This document shows positions 52,338 to 62,116 of a DNA stretch of 64,000 bases, piece after piece. The position numbers were made by a program, and so were the translations under genes. Origin of the DNA: Comamonas testosteroni ATCC 11996 (GTDB taxonomy: Bacteria > Pseudomonadota > Gammaproteobacteria > Burkholderiales > Burkholderiaceae_C); assembly GCF_000241525.1 (NCBI RefSeq), contig NZ_AHIL01000059.1:1-64000 (forward strand), written 5' to 3'. The notes under the pieces are model-generated. The model was not told the origin of the DNA, made no database searches, and was given only the letters and a program-made list of their open reading frames with translations. The stretch's first letter is position 1, and each line of letters starts with the position of its first letter.

Positions 52338-52928
52338 ACCACCTCCCCCTGCCGAACATGTGAAATATGCAGATTTCAGTCAAATGACATTCAATTCAAT
52401 GCAATCTCTTGATCGGCGGCAATCCATTGCGTTAGCTGCGCATGCAAGCCAAAGCACAGAAACGAACAGCAATTGCCAAAGCCAAGAAGATCATTCCCAT
52501 TCAGTTCTCACAATCAGCCAATGACTCACCTCTCTTGCAAGGATGAACAGCCATAGAAATCAATGCCCCTGCAGTAGTCTTGAGCATCTGAAAACCAGGT
52601 AGGAGTGCCTGCTTTTTACTGAAATGGCAAATCTTGCCGCTCATGACTAATAGTGATCCAGCTTTGCGCTTCAATCACCTGCTTAGCACCTGCACTACAC
52701 CTCAGATCCCGCCAGGAATTATCAATGATGAGCTTCAGGAAAAAAGTATATGCATCCTGCTTATTGATTTACCGTACAGATTTTCGTGAACGTCCTGAAA
52801 ATGGAACCGATGCGCTCCATTGGAGAGATCACTCCTGAGCAACAGGAAATTTCCTCAGTTCCCTATATATCCACGAGATCCACACAACAGCCTCTCTGGG
52901 AAATCAACCATCGACCATCAGAAAAACC
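52338..52928. other. AT-rich non-coding region
   Basis: About 590 bases of lower G+C than the rest of the window, with no supportable gene on either strand. Short open frames (52653, 52786) show no family features. It separates the pilus operon side from the AraC gene. Confidence 0.5.
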
Positions 52929-53909
52929 ATGGAAAAATGCAGTAAGAAAAACAGCTATTCAGGCGTTTGGAATCCTCCGCAGCAATCCACTTCTGCCTCA
53001 CGCCTGCGTACGCAGTCATGGTCCGCGCTTGAATATAGACTGGAGGAAACCTCACTTCCGCAGATTGATAGCATCAAGATCCTTCATTCCAGTGAAGGGT
53101 GCGGATGGGGCGATTTAGCGGCAGCGATTACTCAGGAGTCCCCGCACACCATTGAGCACCGACCTATCTCCAGCATATGGATTGCGATGGTGCTGACTCC
53201 AGCAGACATTCAGCGCAATGCACAGGGGGAAAAATTTGCAGGCTTGCTTGAGCCTCAGTCGCTGGTCATAACTCCGCCCGGTGAGGCCGTTGTAGATACG
53301 ATAGGCAACCATCCTCGCACGTTGCATTTCTTCCTGAAGGATAGTGTGCTCAGAGAAGTGGCCGAGGACATATTGGACTTAGGAAAGGTGGAATTTCACT
53401 ACAAGGCTTCGTTCGGCGCCACCGACCCCATATTGTCGCAACTGATGCGTGCGACCAAACAGATGCTTTTGGAGGGTCTATATCAGGACTGGCGCGGCGA
53501 GTACCTCGCACGCGCCATTGGCAGCCACATCCTCCAGCGGCATTGTGTACTTGATGGCAAGGAACCCCCTCATGCCGACGTACGGCTGTCAGCGTCTCAA
53601 CTCAGAAAAGTGGACGAATATATGCATTCCCACTTGGAGCGGCCTTTCACATTCGGAGAATTGGCCGCATATGTCGGCTTGAGCCGTACCGTACTGTTCC
53701 AGCGATTCACCCGGACCTTGCATCTAACGCCCAACCAATATCGACAGAATCTGCGGGTTGCACAGGCCAAGGCGCTCATTAAAAATGGCGAAATGACGCT
53801 CTCCGAGATTGCCAGTGCTTGTGGGTTTTCTGACCAAACCCACATGAATCGCACCTTCCGACAGCAACTGGGGGTGACCCCTGGTCAGTATCGCAGGGAC
53901 ATCGAATAG
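52929..53909 (+). CDS. AraC-family transcriptional regulator
   Basis: A 326-residue AraC regulator. The C-terminal double helix-turn-helix is clear (KVDEYMHSHLERPFTFGELA, LSRTVLFQRFTRTLHLTPNQ, LSEIASACGFSDQTHMNRTF). The N-terminal 220 residues are a sensor of unknown ligand (PISSIWIAMVLTPADIQRNA, PQSLVITPPGEAVVDTIG). No co-directed target gene lies adjacent, and the flanks are debris on both sides, so its regulon is unknown. Confidence 0.88.
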   Translation: MEKCSKKNSYSGVWNPPQQSTSASRLRTQSWSALEYRLEETSLPQIDSIKILHSSEGCGWGDLAAAITQESPHTIEHRPISSIWIAMVLTPADIQRNAQGEKFAGLLEPQSLVITPPGEAVVDTIGNHPRTLHFFLKDSVLREVAEDILDLGKVEFHYKASFGATDPILSQLMRATKQMLLEGLYQDWRGEYLARAIGSHILQRHCVLDGKEPPHADVRLSASQLRKVDEYMHSHLERPFTFGELAAYVGLSRTVLFQRFTRTLHLTPNQYRQNLRVAQAKALIKNGEMTLSEIASACGFSDQTHMNRTFRQQLGVTPGQYRRDIE

Positions 53910-54339
53910 GGCTCCTCGACAGCAAAGAGTTCGCCATGAACAAGCCAGTTTTCAGATTCCGGTTCGGCGGTGTTCTCCCAGCCTGAGTGGAACCATCAGC
54001 GAGAGCACATGAGAGTCTTGCGCCCCCATATTGAAGCTTGTATCTGGCAGGGAGGAGGACATGGGACGCCTGGGGAACGTCGACTCCGGGCAGAAGAATA
54101 CCGGGATGGCATTGGCCCTGCGGTCGCCGAATGACCGCCACCATGCTCGATTTGGCCGCAGACAGCTGCTCTTTCGTCCATTCACTTGTGACCCCGAAAT
54201 CAGGCGCAGGACGATCTGGCGCTCATATCGAATGTCTGCTCCAGGAGTTCATGACGCCCGCAGCCTTTCGGCCATGAGCTGGCCTGAAGGGTCTGAAACG
54301 AATGATCTCCGATCCATCCAGTGTGAACTTGCTCGGGGC
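53910..54339. other. Region with no recognised gene
   Basis: Between the AraC and GreA/GreB-like genes there are overlapping minus-strand frames (for example to GARLSCALADGSTQAG and SHVLSLMVPLRLGEHR) that look like a decayed coding region with frame changes. No family could be named. Confidence 0.4.
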
Positions 54340-54822
54340 CTAATGAACCCACAGCACCTCGAACTGCTGTCGGAGCGGCGCGACCTGTACCGACACCTCA
54401 TCGCCTTCACACTTACCCAGCACAGCCCTGCCCAAGGGGGCTTTGCTGCTGATGACCTGGATGAGTTCAGCGCCGTTGAGCAACTTCATGTTCCCCCCAT
54501 CCGGGCCGAGAAAGATCTGTTGTTGCTTGTCGTCTGAATCCACCAGGCAGATCAGTGCGCCGAGCTGTATACCTTGGCTGGCGTTGTAGGGCTGCGGGCG
54601 GAACTGGCGCCAATTGGCCATCGCTTGGCGGATGGCTTCCGCGCGACGGGCTTGGCCTGCAGCCAGGTAGGCAGCTTCGAGACCCAATGTGTCGTATTTG
54701 TTTTCGGCAATATTCTCCTCATGAGTCGCCGTTTCATGGGCGACCCTCGCCGCCTGCTCGACTTGCAGAAGGTCCTCGGCCAGCCGTTTCAGCACCTGCT
54801 GCTGCAACAACAATTTATCCAT
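54340..54822 (-). CDS. GreA/GreB-family C-terminal-domain protein
   Basis: A 160-residue protein. The first half is a charged helical region (LLQQQVLKRLAEDLLQVEQA, ARRAEAIRQAMANWRQF), and the second half has the FKBP-like Gre C-terminal fold (IQLGALICLVDSDDKQQQIF, VISSKAPLGRAVLGKCEGDE with the SPLGRALLG-type signature). Gre factors bind the RNA polymerase secondary channel through the acidic tip of a coiled coil. Here the coil region lacks an obvious DxxE tip in the usual place, so it may be an Rnk-like or Gre-related modulator rather than a true cleavage factor. Confidence 0.75.
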   Translation of the reverse strand: MDKLLLQQQVLKRLAEDLLQVEQAARVAHETATHEENIAENKYDTLGLEAAYLAAGQARRAEAIRQAMANWRQFRPQPYNASQGIQLGALICLVDSDDKQQQIFLGPDGGNMKLLNGAELIQVISSKAPLGRAVLGKCEGDEVSVQVAPLRQQFEVLWVH

Positions 54823-55107
54823 AACAAAAGGTAGGCATCTCGAACAAGTTGGAGGCCTTGATTATGAGGGCCCCCTCCCCCTTTCGAGGCTTCCATTGGC
54901 TACAGGTCAATGGGCTTCCTGCACCTGCACCACATCTGCACCTGGCAGTTACCCAGCAGTTGCCAGACTGAGCTCCCACGGACTGCATTGAACAAATACA
55001 CTGCTTGTCACCCTGCTTCGGGCGATAACGGCCTCCAAGGCCTTGCTTCAAGCAGATTCCGGATATCGACTTCAAATGCTACCCACTAGAACTACCAAGG
55101 AGACCCC

Positions 55108-56082
55108 GTGAACCGTCGACAGATACTTGCTTCCATCGCCGCCGTAGGCACGCTCACCACCATGGCAACCGTCCACGCGGAAACTGCTTTTCCGCAAAAG
55201 CCCATTACTTTTGTCGTTCCGTATCTGGCTGGTGGAACAACCGATCTCGTGGCACGAGTCGTGGGCGAGCACATGGCACGCACGCTGGGTCAACCGGTGG
55301 TGATCGAGAACAAGCCTGGCGCCGGGGGCAATATCGGCATGGATGCAGTGGCCAAGTCCAAGCCCGACGGCTACACGATCGGTTTCGGAGCCATCTCCAC
55401 CAATGCGCTCAACCCGCACATCTACAAATCGATGGCATTTGATCCCCACAAGGACTTCACTGCAGTTTCCATGCTGGGCTACTCCACCATCGTGCTGGAA
55501 GTGGGCAAGAGCTTCCCGGCAAACAACGTGCAGGAGCTCATCGCCTACATCAAAGCGAACCCAGGCTTTCAGTACGGTACGGCCGGCGCCGGAACCAGCA
55601 TGCACCTGGCTGGCGTGATGTTTGCGCAAATGACAGGCCTGGATACTGTCCATGTGCCCTATAAAGGCAGCGTACCGGGTATTACCGACATGCTTGGCGG
55701 CCACCTGCCCGCCATGTTTGATAACCTGCCCGCTTCCCTGCCACACATTCAGGCAGGCAAGCTCAAAGCACTGGCCGTGGCTGGTAGCGAGCGCAGTCCA
55801 TCGTTACCCAATGTGCCGACAATCGCGGAGAGCGGACTCAAAGGCTACGCAGTCGACCCATGGTTCGGGGTATATGGCCCAGCCAAGCTCGACCCCGCCA
55901 TCACAGCCAAACTCAATACTGCCATCAACCAGGCCCTGAGCGATCCGGCCGTCAAGGACAAACTGGTGCAGGCCGGGTTCACCCCCAAGGGATCTGCGGC
56001 ACCAGCCTTCGAAGCGCTGACACAGTCCGAATACAAACGACTGGGCGAGGTGGCACGCAAGGCCCAGATGCAGGTCAACTGA
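55108..56082 (+). CDS. Bug-family (TctC-type) periplasmic substrate-binding protein
   Basis: A 324-residue exported binding protein starting at a GTG after AAGGAG. The signal is MNRRQILASIAAVGTLTTMA with cleavage near VHAET. The Bug fold shows FPQKPITFVVPYLAGGTTDL, VVIENKPGAGGNIGMDAVAK and VPYKGSVPGITDMLGGH. These proteins deliver carboxylates to TctAB-type transporters, often encoded elsewhere in Burkholderiales. No tctAB lies here. Its stop directly abuts a TonB-receptor remnant on the other strand. Confidence 0.93.
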   Translation: MNRRQILASIAAVGTLTTMATVHAETAFPQKPITFVVPYLAGGTTDLVARVVGEHMARTLGQPVVIENKPGAGGNIGMDAVAKSKPDGYTIGFGAISTNALNPHIYKSMAFDPHKDFTAVSMLGYSTIVLEVGKSFPANNVQELIAYIKANPGFQYGTAGAGTSMHLAGVMFAQMTGLDTVHVPYKGSVPGITDMLGGHLPAMFDNLPASLPHIQAGKLKALAVAGSERSPSLPNVPTIAESGLKGYAVDPWFGVYGPAKLDPAITAKLNTAINQALSDPAVKDKLVQAGFTPKGSAAPAFEALTQSEYKRLGEVARKAQMQVN

Positions 56083-56448
56083 CGACGCAGCCTCCAGACG
56101 CCTGGCAATAGAGAGTCGAAGCCGGGCCCCTTAGCACCTCGACACGCTCCAAAGCATAAGGTGTTTCCGCAAAGCAGCTGAAATACCCAGCAGGATGAAT
56201 GCGCAGACCATCCAGGTAGGACTTGCCTTCCGCGAGGAGGCCGCGCATGAACAAGTTGTTGGCACTGGTCTGCTCCTCTTCCGAGCGCACACCCGAGGTG
56301 CAGCGCAAGGCGTCAGAGAAGGTCTGAATGCCTTGCCCGTCCATTGGGTCGCGAGTGACACGAATACCGCCTGCGTGGCCTTGCGCAGGTCGGTGTCGGT
56401 GTCGGTCTCGGTCTGGTGCCGGTAGCCGTCCACTTGGCAGTCCAGCAC
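56083..56448 (-). pseudogene. TonB-dependent siderophore receptor fragment (plug domain)
   Basis: The complement encodes GIQTFSDALRCTSGVRSEEE, LLAEGKSYLDGLRIHPAGYF and ETPYALERVEVLRGPASTLY, the plug domain of FecA/FhuE-like receptors. An earlier piece, DTDLRKATQAVFVSLATQ, is in a different frame, so a frameshift is present. The N-terminus and the whole barrel are missing, and the homology stops at the Bug gene stop codon. Confidence 0.82.
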
Positions 56449-56832
56449 ACTTTATGGGACTGGTGGCGGCTTCATGCTCGGCTTGCACCGGCACCCGCAC
56501 CTAACCCAAGGTGAGATCGTGCCCTGTTGCAGCACCTAGCATCACTACGGGCGTGCCACCGTCATTGCAGGCAGAAGCGATTGCCAGAGAGGGGACGCGT
56601 CGAGCCAAGCAGCCGACCCCGAGGACGAAGTTGCCGCTCAAGACAGGGGACGCTCCAAAAACTGGTGTGGCCGGCGAAAGCCGCTCAAGCAGTGGTCCGT
56701 GATCGGCTGCGTACTCCGGTCAAACTGACCGCGTGTGCCGGTGTGGCTGACCAGGCTGCTGGTCGTGACCGACTGAGTTCGGCTAGAAGTTGTGGTCCGG
56801 TCGGTAGCCGTGAACGGCAGGTCTAGGCTGAT

Positions 56833-56944
56833 CTGCAGTCGCTCAACTTAAGGATGCCAATGACTGCTAGTAACCAAAGCAGTAACTGGACGGTCATGAA
56901 TTTCGAGTGACCTCTTTTACCTTGATCGAACTGGTGCTCTCGAC
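56833..56944 (+). repeat. Dispersed repeat next to the integrase remnant, copy 2
   Basis: The order CTGCAGTCGCTCAA, TGCCAATGACTGCTA, CTGGACGGTCATG, ATTTCGAGTGACC and AACTGGTGC matches 22764-22925. The sequence lies in about 1 kb of non-coding DNA between the TonB-receptor remnant and the liv-type genes. Confidence 0.7.
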
Positions 56945-57089
56945 CAAAAGGTGTCTTAGATAGGACTTAAGCGATGGGCCCCGTTTTAGCACGATACAAC
57001 TGCTCCAGCTCAGTCAGTCCTTGGGCTCAATTGACCACTTGTACACAACCAAGTTCTTGGCGCGCCTTGTCGACGTTCAAAGTTACCAG

Positions 57090-57192
57090 CCCTTCCATCT
57101 GAAGGCTTGAACGCATCACCCATAGATACTAGAGCCTAAACGGCGACTTCTGCCCGACGACCTTGCTCTTGTTCCATGGCTCGCGATGAGCA
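57090..57192 (-). pseudogene. Decayed N-terminal fragment of the element's tyrosine recombinase
   Basis: Forward-strand blocks CCCTTCCATCTG, CTTCTGCCCGACGA, CTTGTTCCATGGCTCGCGAT match 34575-34680 of the fuller recombinase gene. They correspond to the start region (REPWNKGKIVGQKA). Several substitutions and small indels destroy the frame, and no C-terminal half is present. It is the third recognisable copy in the window. Confidence 0.65.
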
Positions 57193-57397
57193 CGATTTCG
57201 AGTTGATCTTTGCACTTTGCAAGTGCACAGGACCCTAGTTGGTGCACCGCAAGTGACACTTGGCGCCTAGCTTCCCTATCTTGACAGCGCAAAACAGACT
57301 CTCAGATTGGCACCAAACTTGCTTACGTAACATTCAATTAGTTGCCCGGGTTAACCCCGAAGCTAGATTTCCGCCTTGGCGGATATTCTTCAGGCAC

Positions 57398-57412
57398 TTA
57401 ATTAATTGGTCG
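57398..57412. promoter_or_regulatory. AT-rich motif upstream of the binding-protein gene
   Basis: TTAATTAATTGGTCG lies 76 bases before the start of the transporter operon and resembles TTAATTAATCGATCA at 62121-62135, upstream of the monooxygenase gene. A shared operator is inferred. A 12-bp palindrome CCGCCTTGGCGG (57371-57382) is nearby. Confidence 0.4.
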
Positions 57413-57487
57413 TTTAATTTATTAGTACTGGTGGGCTAGCAGAAGCTGGCACATCAGATGGGTGTCTGTCCTCATCTGGAGAGTGAA

Positions 57488-58621
57488 ATGCACAAATGGT
57501 CTCAACTGATGTCCCTGGCAAGCCTGCTTGCGGTTACCGCCGCAGCCACTGCGCAAGAGACGGTAAAAATTGGCGTGATCGAACCGTTAACCGGATCAGT
57601 TGCGTACAACGGCCTAGCATCCGTCAATGGTGCCAAGCTAGCCGTAGCACAGCGCAACGCCGCAGGCGGTGTGCTGGGTCGAAAGGTCGAGCTTGTCATT
57701 GAAGATGGCCAGTGCCGCCCTGCCAATTCGGTCAATGCGGCCGAAAAGCTGTTACAGCGCGACAAAGTTGTGGCGCTGCAAGGGGCTTTCTGCAGCTCAG
57801 CCACTGCAGCGGTGATGCCCGTCGCTGAGAAGTACAAAGTTCCCTTTGTCTCAGGCGTTTCTTCTAAAGCTGACCTGACAGAAAAAGGTATGCAGTACTT
57901 CTTCCGTTCGGCAGAAACTGATCGGCTCATGTCCAAGACCTTTAGCAAGATCCTGGCAAACAAGCTCCAGCTAAAGAAGGTGGCTTATATCGGCGTAAAT
58001 GACGACTGGGGTCGTGGCGGCGTTGAGGACTTCTCCAAGGACTTGGAGTCCTTGGGCGTTAAAACGGTCATGAAGGAATACTTTGACCATGGCGTGACCG
58101 ATTTCTACACATTGCTTACAAAGCTTCGTGCAAGTAAAGCAGATGGAGTGTTTGTTGCAGCAGAGACGCAAGACGGCTCCATCCTTGTCAAGCAGTTCAA
58201 AGAATTTGGCATTAACTCCAAAATTTTTGGCGTTGGTTCATGGGCAACGTCGGACTTCATCGGTCTCACTGGAGATGCGTCAGAAGGTATCTATGCCGCA
58301 GTGCCCTATGCATCAAGTCTCACAAATGAGCGGAACAAAGCCTTTGTAGAGCAATACAGCAAAGCCTACAAAGAAAAACCAGGCAAGTACGGCGCGGCTG
58401 GATACAACGCTATGAACATCATGTTGGATGCCGTAGCACGTGCAGGCAAGGCAGAGCCTGAAGCTATTCGCAATGCGCTTCGCAAGACCGACTATGCCGC
58501 ACCAAATGGCCGCTACCGTTTTACCGAAAAGGGCGAGGCTTACGGCTTTGATGTAGTACTGGTGCAAATCAACCAGCGCGAGCCGCAGGTGGTTGCCCAG
58601 TCCGCGACCGAGAAGCCATAA
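57488..58621 (+). CDS. Branched-chain amino acid-type ABC transporter substrate-binding protein
   Basis: A 377-residue periplasmic binding protein of the LivK/LIVBP class. The signal is MHKWSQLMSLASLLAVTAAA, with cleavage near TAQET. The mature fold opens VKIGVIEPLTGSVAYNGLAS and continues with ELVIEDGQCRPANSVNAAEK and FVSGVSSKADLTEKG. Such proteins in catabolic clusters often bind aromatic or heterocyclic acids rather than amino acids. The ATG at 57488 follows GGAGAG. It heads an operon with two permeases, two ATPases and the downstream catabolic genes. Confidence 0.92.
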   Translation: MHKWSQLMSLASLLAVTAAATAQETVKIGVIEPLTGSVAYNGLASVNGAKLAVAQRNAAGGVLGRKVELVIEDGQCRPANSVNAAEKLLQRDKVVALQGAFCSSATAAVMPVAEKYKVPFVSGVSSKADLTEKGMQYFFRSAETDRLMSKTFSKILANKLQLKKVAYIGVNDDWGRGGVEDFSKDLESLGVKTVMKEYFDHGVTDFYTLLTKLRASKADGVFVAAETQDGSILVKQFKEFGINSKIFGVGSWATSDFIGLTGDASEGIYAAVPYASSLTNERNKAFVEQYSKAYKEKPGKYGAAGYNAMNIMLDAVARAGKAEPEAIRNALRKTDYAAPNGRYRFTEKGEAYGFDVVLVQINQREPQVVAQSATEKP

Positions 58622-58650
58622 GAGTACAAGACTGATACAGGATTCGGACG

Positions 58651-59523
58651 ATGGAACTACTTCTGCAGTACCTCGCCAACGGCCTAGTGACGGGTTCGTT
58701 CTATGCGCTCTCAGCGCTTGGATTGACTCTGATCCTTGGACTGATGCGAGTGGTTAATTTTGCCCATGGCGAGTTGTATATGCTCGGCGGTGTCATGGGG
58801 TGGTGGGCAACTACCAGGTTGGGGCTCGACTTCTTCAGCGGTCTTGCTCTGGTGGCTGTCGTGATGGGTATCTTTGGCTGGTTGATTGATCGCTTTTTGA
58901 TTGAGCGTATTCGCAACCAAGGCGAAGAACCCGGCATTCTGTTAACGATTGGACTCTCGATATTCTTGGCCAACACCGCTCTGCTGACAGTGGGGACCGC
59001 GCCTTTGAAGGTCGAAGCACCAATCTCAGCTGGACCAATGTTCTTCGGTCCTGTGGTCCTGACAAAACTGCGAGTCTTTGCAGTGCTTGTCTGCGCAGTG
59101 ATGATTGTTATGGCGTGGTTGGTCATCCACAAAACACGTCTAGGACGAGCCATGCGCGCCACCTTCCAAGATCCCATGGCGGCACAGCTTGTGGGGGTGC
59201 GCACTGCGAATGTCTATGCGGCCACATTCGCTATGGGAACTGTGATTGCATCCATGGCAGGCATGCTGCTTGGATCAATTTATTCAGCTCAAGTCGCTGT
59301 TGGCGGCCTAGTCAGCATGAAGGCATTTGTGGTGGTGATCCTGGGAGGCATGGGTAGCTTTGCCGGAGCCATTGCTGGTGGTCTTCTACTGGGTGTAGTA
59401 GAGGCCTTGTGGGGCGGTTACGTGGCAACCGGATGGGTCGATATCGTCGGCTTTGCTATGGTGATTCTGACTCTTGTTTTCCGGCCATATGGGCTATTTT
59501 CCAAAAGATCGGAGCGCGCATGA
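58651..59523 (+). CDS. LivH-type ABC transporter permease
   Basis: A 290-residue inner-membrane permease with about eight hydrophobic segments. MELLLQYLANGLVTGSFYAL, ALGLTLILGLMRVVNFAHGE and VVILGGMGSFAGAIAGGLLL are LivH landmarks. It starts 29 bases after the binding-protein gene and overlaps the next permease by 4 bases. Confidence 0.93.
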   Translation: MELLLQYLANGLVTGSFYALSALGLTLILGLMRVVNFAHGELYMLGGVMGWWATTRLGLDFFSGLALVAVVMGIFGWLIDRFLIERIRNQGEEPGILLTIGLSIFLANTALLTVGTAPLKVEAPISAGPMFFGPVVLTKLRVFAVLVCAVMIVMAWLVIHKTRLGRAMRATFQDPMAAQLVGVRTANVYAATFAMGTVIASMAGMLLGSIYSAQVAVGGLVSMKAFVVVILGGMGSFAGAIAGGLLLGVVEALWGGYVATGWVDIVGFAMVILTLVFRPYGLFSKRSERA

Positions 59524-60509
59524 AACTCGAGAAGCACTGTCTTTTTGCCCTAATGGCGCTGGCTGCTTTATTGCCTCTAATGGTGAGCGATCAGTACTTG
59601 CTGCATATCGCCATCATGGTGCTGTTTTATGCCGTATTGGCGAGTAGCCTCAACCTAGTGGTTGGCTATGTGGGTGAGTTCTCGCTAGGTCACACTGCCT
59701 TTTTGGGAACCGGAGCCTACGCTGCGGCCATACTCTCAACACAGTACGGTTGGCCCATCTGGGCCACCATCCCTACAGCAGGTCTATTGGCAGCACTAGT
59801 GGGCGTAATCATCGGAGGCATCACCCTACGTTTACAGGGTCCGTTCTTCGTTATCGTGACGCTATCGTTCGCCGAAGTACTGCGCCTCGTCGCTGACAAC
59901 TGGATTGCCCTGACCAACGGCCCCATGGGTATTGCAGGCATTCCCCAACCCAGTTGGTTAGGAGACAGCGGTAACCTGGCAGCCAAGCAGTTTTACTACG
60001 GCATAGCCTGGACTTTGCTAGCGATTACGCTTTACCTCAGTTTCCGCTTCGTGTATTCCAATGCTGGCCGTGCTGCGGTAGCTGTGCGTGAAAACCGATA
60101 TGTGGCGCAATCTATCGGCATTCGGCCACTGAGCTATTCCATGATGGCTCTGGTGCTCGGTGCGCTCCTTTCCGGAATGGCCGGAGGCTTTTACGCACAC
60201 TACATCTCTTTCGTTGGACCTGAAGTATTCCGATTTGCCTTCATGGTAAGCATGATCATCATGGTGCTTGTTGGAGGAAAAGGAACGCTCGTCGGCCCCC
60301 TGATCGGTGCGTTATTGGTCACCTTCCTGGAAGAGTACTTGCGTGAAGCTAAGGAACTGCGTCTCTCCATCTTTGGCCTCGTAGTGATCGCCATTGTGCT
60401 GTTCCTACCCCGTGGCCTGATGAGTTTTGTTATTCAATGGCGCGAGTCACGACAAGCAAACGCTCTTAAGGCTCAAGCATCATTAAAAGCAGAAGGGAGA
60501 ACCGCATGA
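59520..60509 (+). CDS. LivM-type ABC transporter permease
   Basis: A 329-residue permease with eight to ten hydrophobic segments. SSLNLVVGYVGEFSLGHTAF and AVRENRYVAQSIGIRPLSYS are LivM family stretches, and GGKGTLVGPLIGALLVTFLE is near the C-terminus. It begins inside the ATGA overlap with the LivH-type gene and overlaps the next start by 4 bases, so the four genes are translationally coupled. Confidence 0.93.
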   Translation: MKLEKHCLFALMALAALLPLMVSDQYLLHIAIMVLFYAVLASSLNLVVGYVGEFSLGHTAFLGTGAYAAAILSTQYGWPIWATIPTAGLLAALVGVIIGGITLRLQGPFFVIVTLSFAEVLRLVADNWIALTNGPMGIAGIPQPSWLGDSGNLAAKQFYYGIAWTLLAITLYLSFRFVYSNAGRAAVAVRENRYVAQSIGIRPLSYSMMALVLGALLSGMAGGFYAHYISFVGPEVFRFAFMVSMIIMVLVGGKGTLVGPLIGALLVTFLEEYLREAKELRLSIFGLVVIAIVLFLPRGLMSFVIQWRESRQANALKAQASLKAEGRTA

Positions 60510-61306
60510 GCGCAATCCAGGCACAGAGTTCATCACACTCCTTGCAGGTGCGTGGGCTAGGTAAATCCTTCGGTGGTATCCACGCAGTCAAAGACATTAG
60601 CTTCGATGTCAATCCAGGAGAGATCGTCGGTTTGATTGGCCCTAACGGAGCAGGCAAAACCACCTGCTTCAACCTGATAACGGGCTTTTACACCCCTAGC
60701 TCGGGACAAGTGAAATTTTCGGGCAACGACGTTACCGGCCGGAAGCCTTATCACATGGCTCGCATGGGCATTGTTCGCAGCTTTCAGAAGACAAATATTC
60801 TCAAATCTCTTACCGTATTTGAGAACGTCCTGACCGGTCACTACCTGGAGGCCCATCAGTCGCTATGGCGTACGTTCTTTCCCAACCGTGCGGTTCGTGC
60901 AACCGAATCCGCCGTAAAGGAAAGCGCGGAACACATCGTTCACACCATGGGCCTAACTCATCGCATGCACACACCAGCATCGGTACTGTCGTGCGGCGAG
61001 CTCAGACTTCTAGAAGTGGCGCTCGCGCTCGCGGCTAAACCCGAAATTCTCATGCTGGATGAACCTGCAGCGGGCCTCAATAGCCAAGAGGCTCGCCAGT
61101 TCGGTGAGATTCTTAAAACTCTACGAGGCACCCTGGTTCAGTCCATTCTGATTGTGGAGCACAACATGAGTTTGGTGATGGGTGTCTCAGACCGTGTCGT
61201 TGTCATGCATTTCGGTGAAAAGCTGATTGAAGGAACACCTGCACAAGTTCAAGCCGACAGCCGAGTGGTTGAAGCCTACCTAGGCGGTGGAGGAAAGAAA
61301 GCATGA
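60506..61306 (+). CDS. LivG-type ABC transporter ATP-binding protein
   Basis: A 266-residue ATPase with Walker A GPNGAGKTT, Walker B ILMLDEPAAGL and switch VEHNMSLVMG. The signature is LSCGELRLLEVALAL, with Cys instead of the more common Tyr. YLGGGGKKA closes the C-terminus. The length fits LivG. Confidence 0.94.
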   Translation: MSAIQAQSSSHSLQVRGLGKSFGGIHAVKDISFDVNPGEIVGLIGPNGAGKTTCFNLITGFYTPSSGQVKFSGNDVTGRKPYHMARMGIVRSFQKTNILKSLTVFENVLTGHYLEAHQSLWRTFFPNRAVRATESAVKESAEHIVHTMGLTHRMHTPASVLSCGELRLLEVALALAAKPEILMLDEPAAGLNSQEARQFGEILKTLRGTLVQSILIVEHNMSLVMGVSDRVVVMHFGEKLIEGTPAQVQADSRVVEAYLGGGGKKA

Positions 61307-62070
61307 ATGCAATTAGCAAGCATGAAATGCATGCAAGCGCACAGGGCAAAGCCTCTGGTAAGCCCATTCTTGAGCTGAGCGATCTGTATGTCAGCTATGG
61401 AAAGACGGCTGCACTGCATGGAGTGAACCTAAGCATTTTTCCAGGTGAAGTCGTTGCACTGATTGGTGCAAACGGCGCCGGTAAGACCACCACTTTGCGA
61501 GCTATTTCAGGTCTACTCAAACCAACACGCGGTGAAATTTTCTTCCAAGGGAAAAGCATCGCTGGCCTAGCAGCTGACCGCGTAGTTGGACAAGGTATCG
61601 CGCAATCTCCAGAGGAACGCCATGTATGGCCCAGCATGACAGTGGACGAAAACCTGTCCATGGGGGCCTATCTATGCAAGTCCAAGTCTGAAATTGAGCG
61701 ACGCATGGGCCTGGTCTATGAGCGCTTTCCTCGCCTCAAAGAACGACACAAGCAACTTGCCGGCACATTAAGCGGTGGCGAGCAGCAAATGTTGGCTATT
61801 GGTCGCGCGTTGATGTCGGAGCCACGTCTTTTGTTATTGGACGAACCTAGCCTTGGTTTGAGTCCTCGCATGGCTGAAGAAGTATTCGAGTTCGTACGTG
61901 AAATCAACGCCCATGGCGTCACCGTGATGCTGGTGGAGCAGAACGTACACAACGCTTTGTCAGTCGCGACACGTGCTTATGTCTACGAAACAGGCCGTGT
62001 CGTGGCAGACCGCAATGCAGCTGGTCTGCTCGAGGACCCTGAGATCCTTAGCGCTTATCTCGGCGGCTAA
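61303..62070 (+). CDS. LivF-type ABC transporter ATP-binding protein
   Basis: A 255-residue ATPase with Walker A GANGAGKTT, signature LSGGEQQMLAIGRAL and Walker B LLLLDEPSLGL; SPEERHVWPSMTVDENLSMG is the LivF-specific region. It overlaps livG by 4 bases and pairs with it to drive the two permeases. The following 109 bases contain AT-rich motifs and a hairpin. Confidence 0.94.
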   Translation: MNAISKHEMHASAQGKASGKPILELSDLYVSYGKTAALHGVNLSIFPGEVVALIGANGAGKTTTLRAISGLLKPTRGEIFFQGKSIAGLAADRVVGQGIAQSPEERHVWPSMTVDENLSMGAYLCKSKSEIERRMGLVYERFPRLKERHKQLAGTLSGGEQQMLAIGRALMSEPRLLLLDEPSLGLSPRMAEEVFEFVREINAHGVTVMLVEQNVHNALSVATRAYVYETGRVVADRNAAGLLEDPEILSAYLGG

Positions 62071-62116
62071 GCAACTTCTAGGGGGCACCCATATGCATCT
62101 TTTATTTATTCAAAAA

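Noticed and set aside
53952-54185. Minus-strand frame of 77 codons after the AraC gene
   Set aside because: No family match and overlapping alternative frames; described only as a possibly decayed region.
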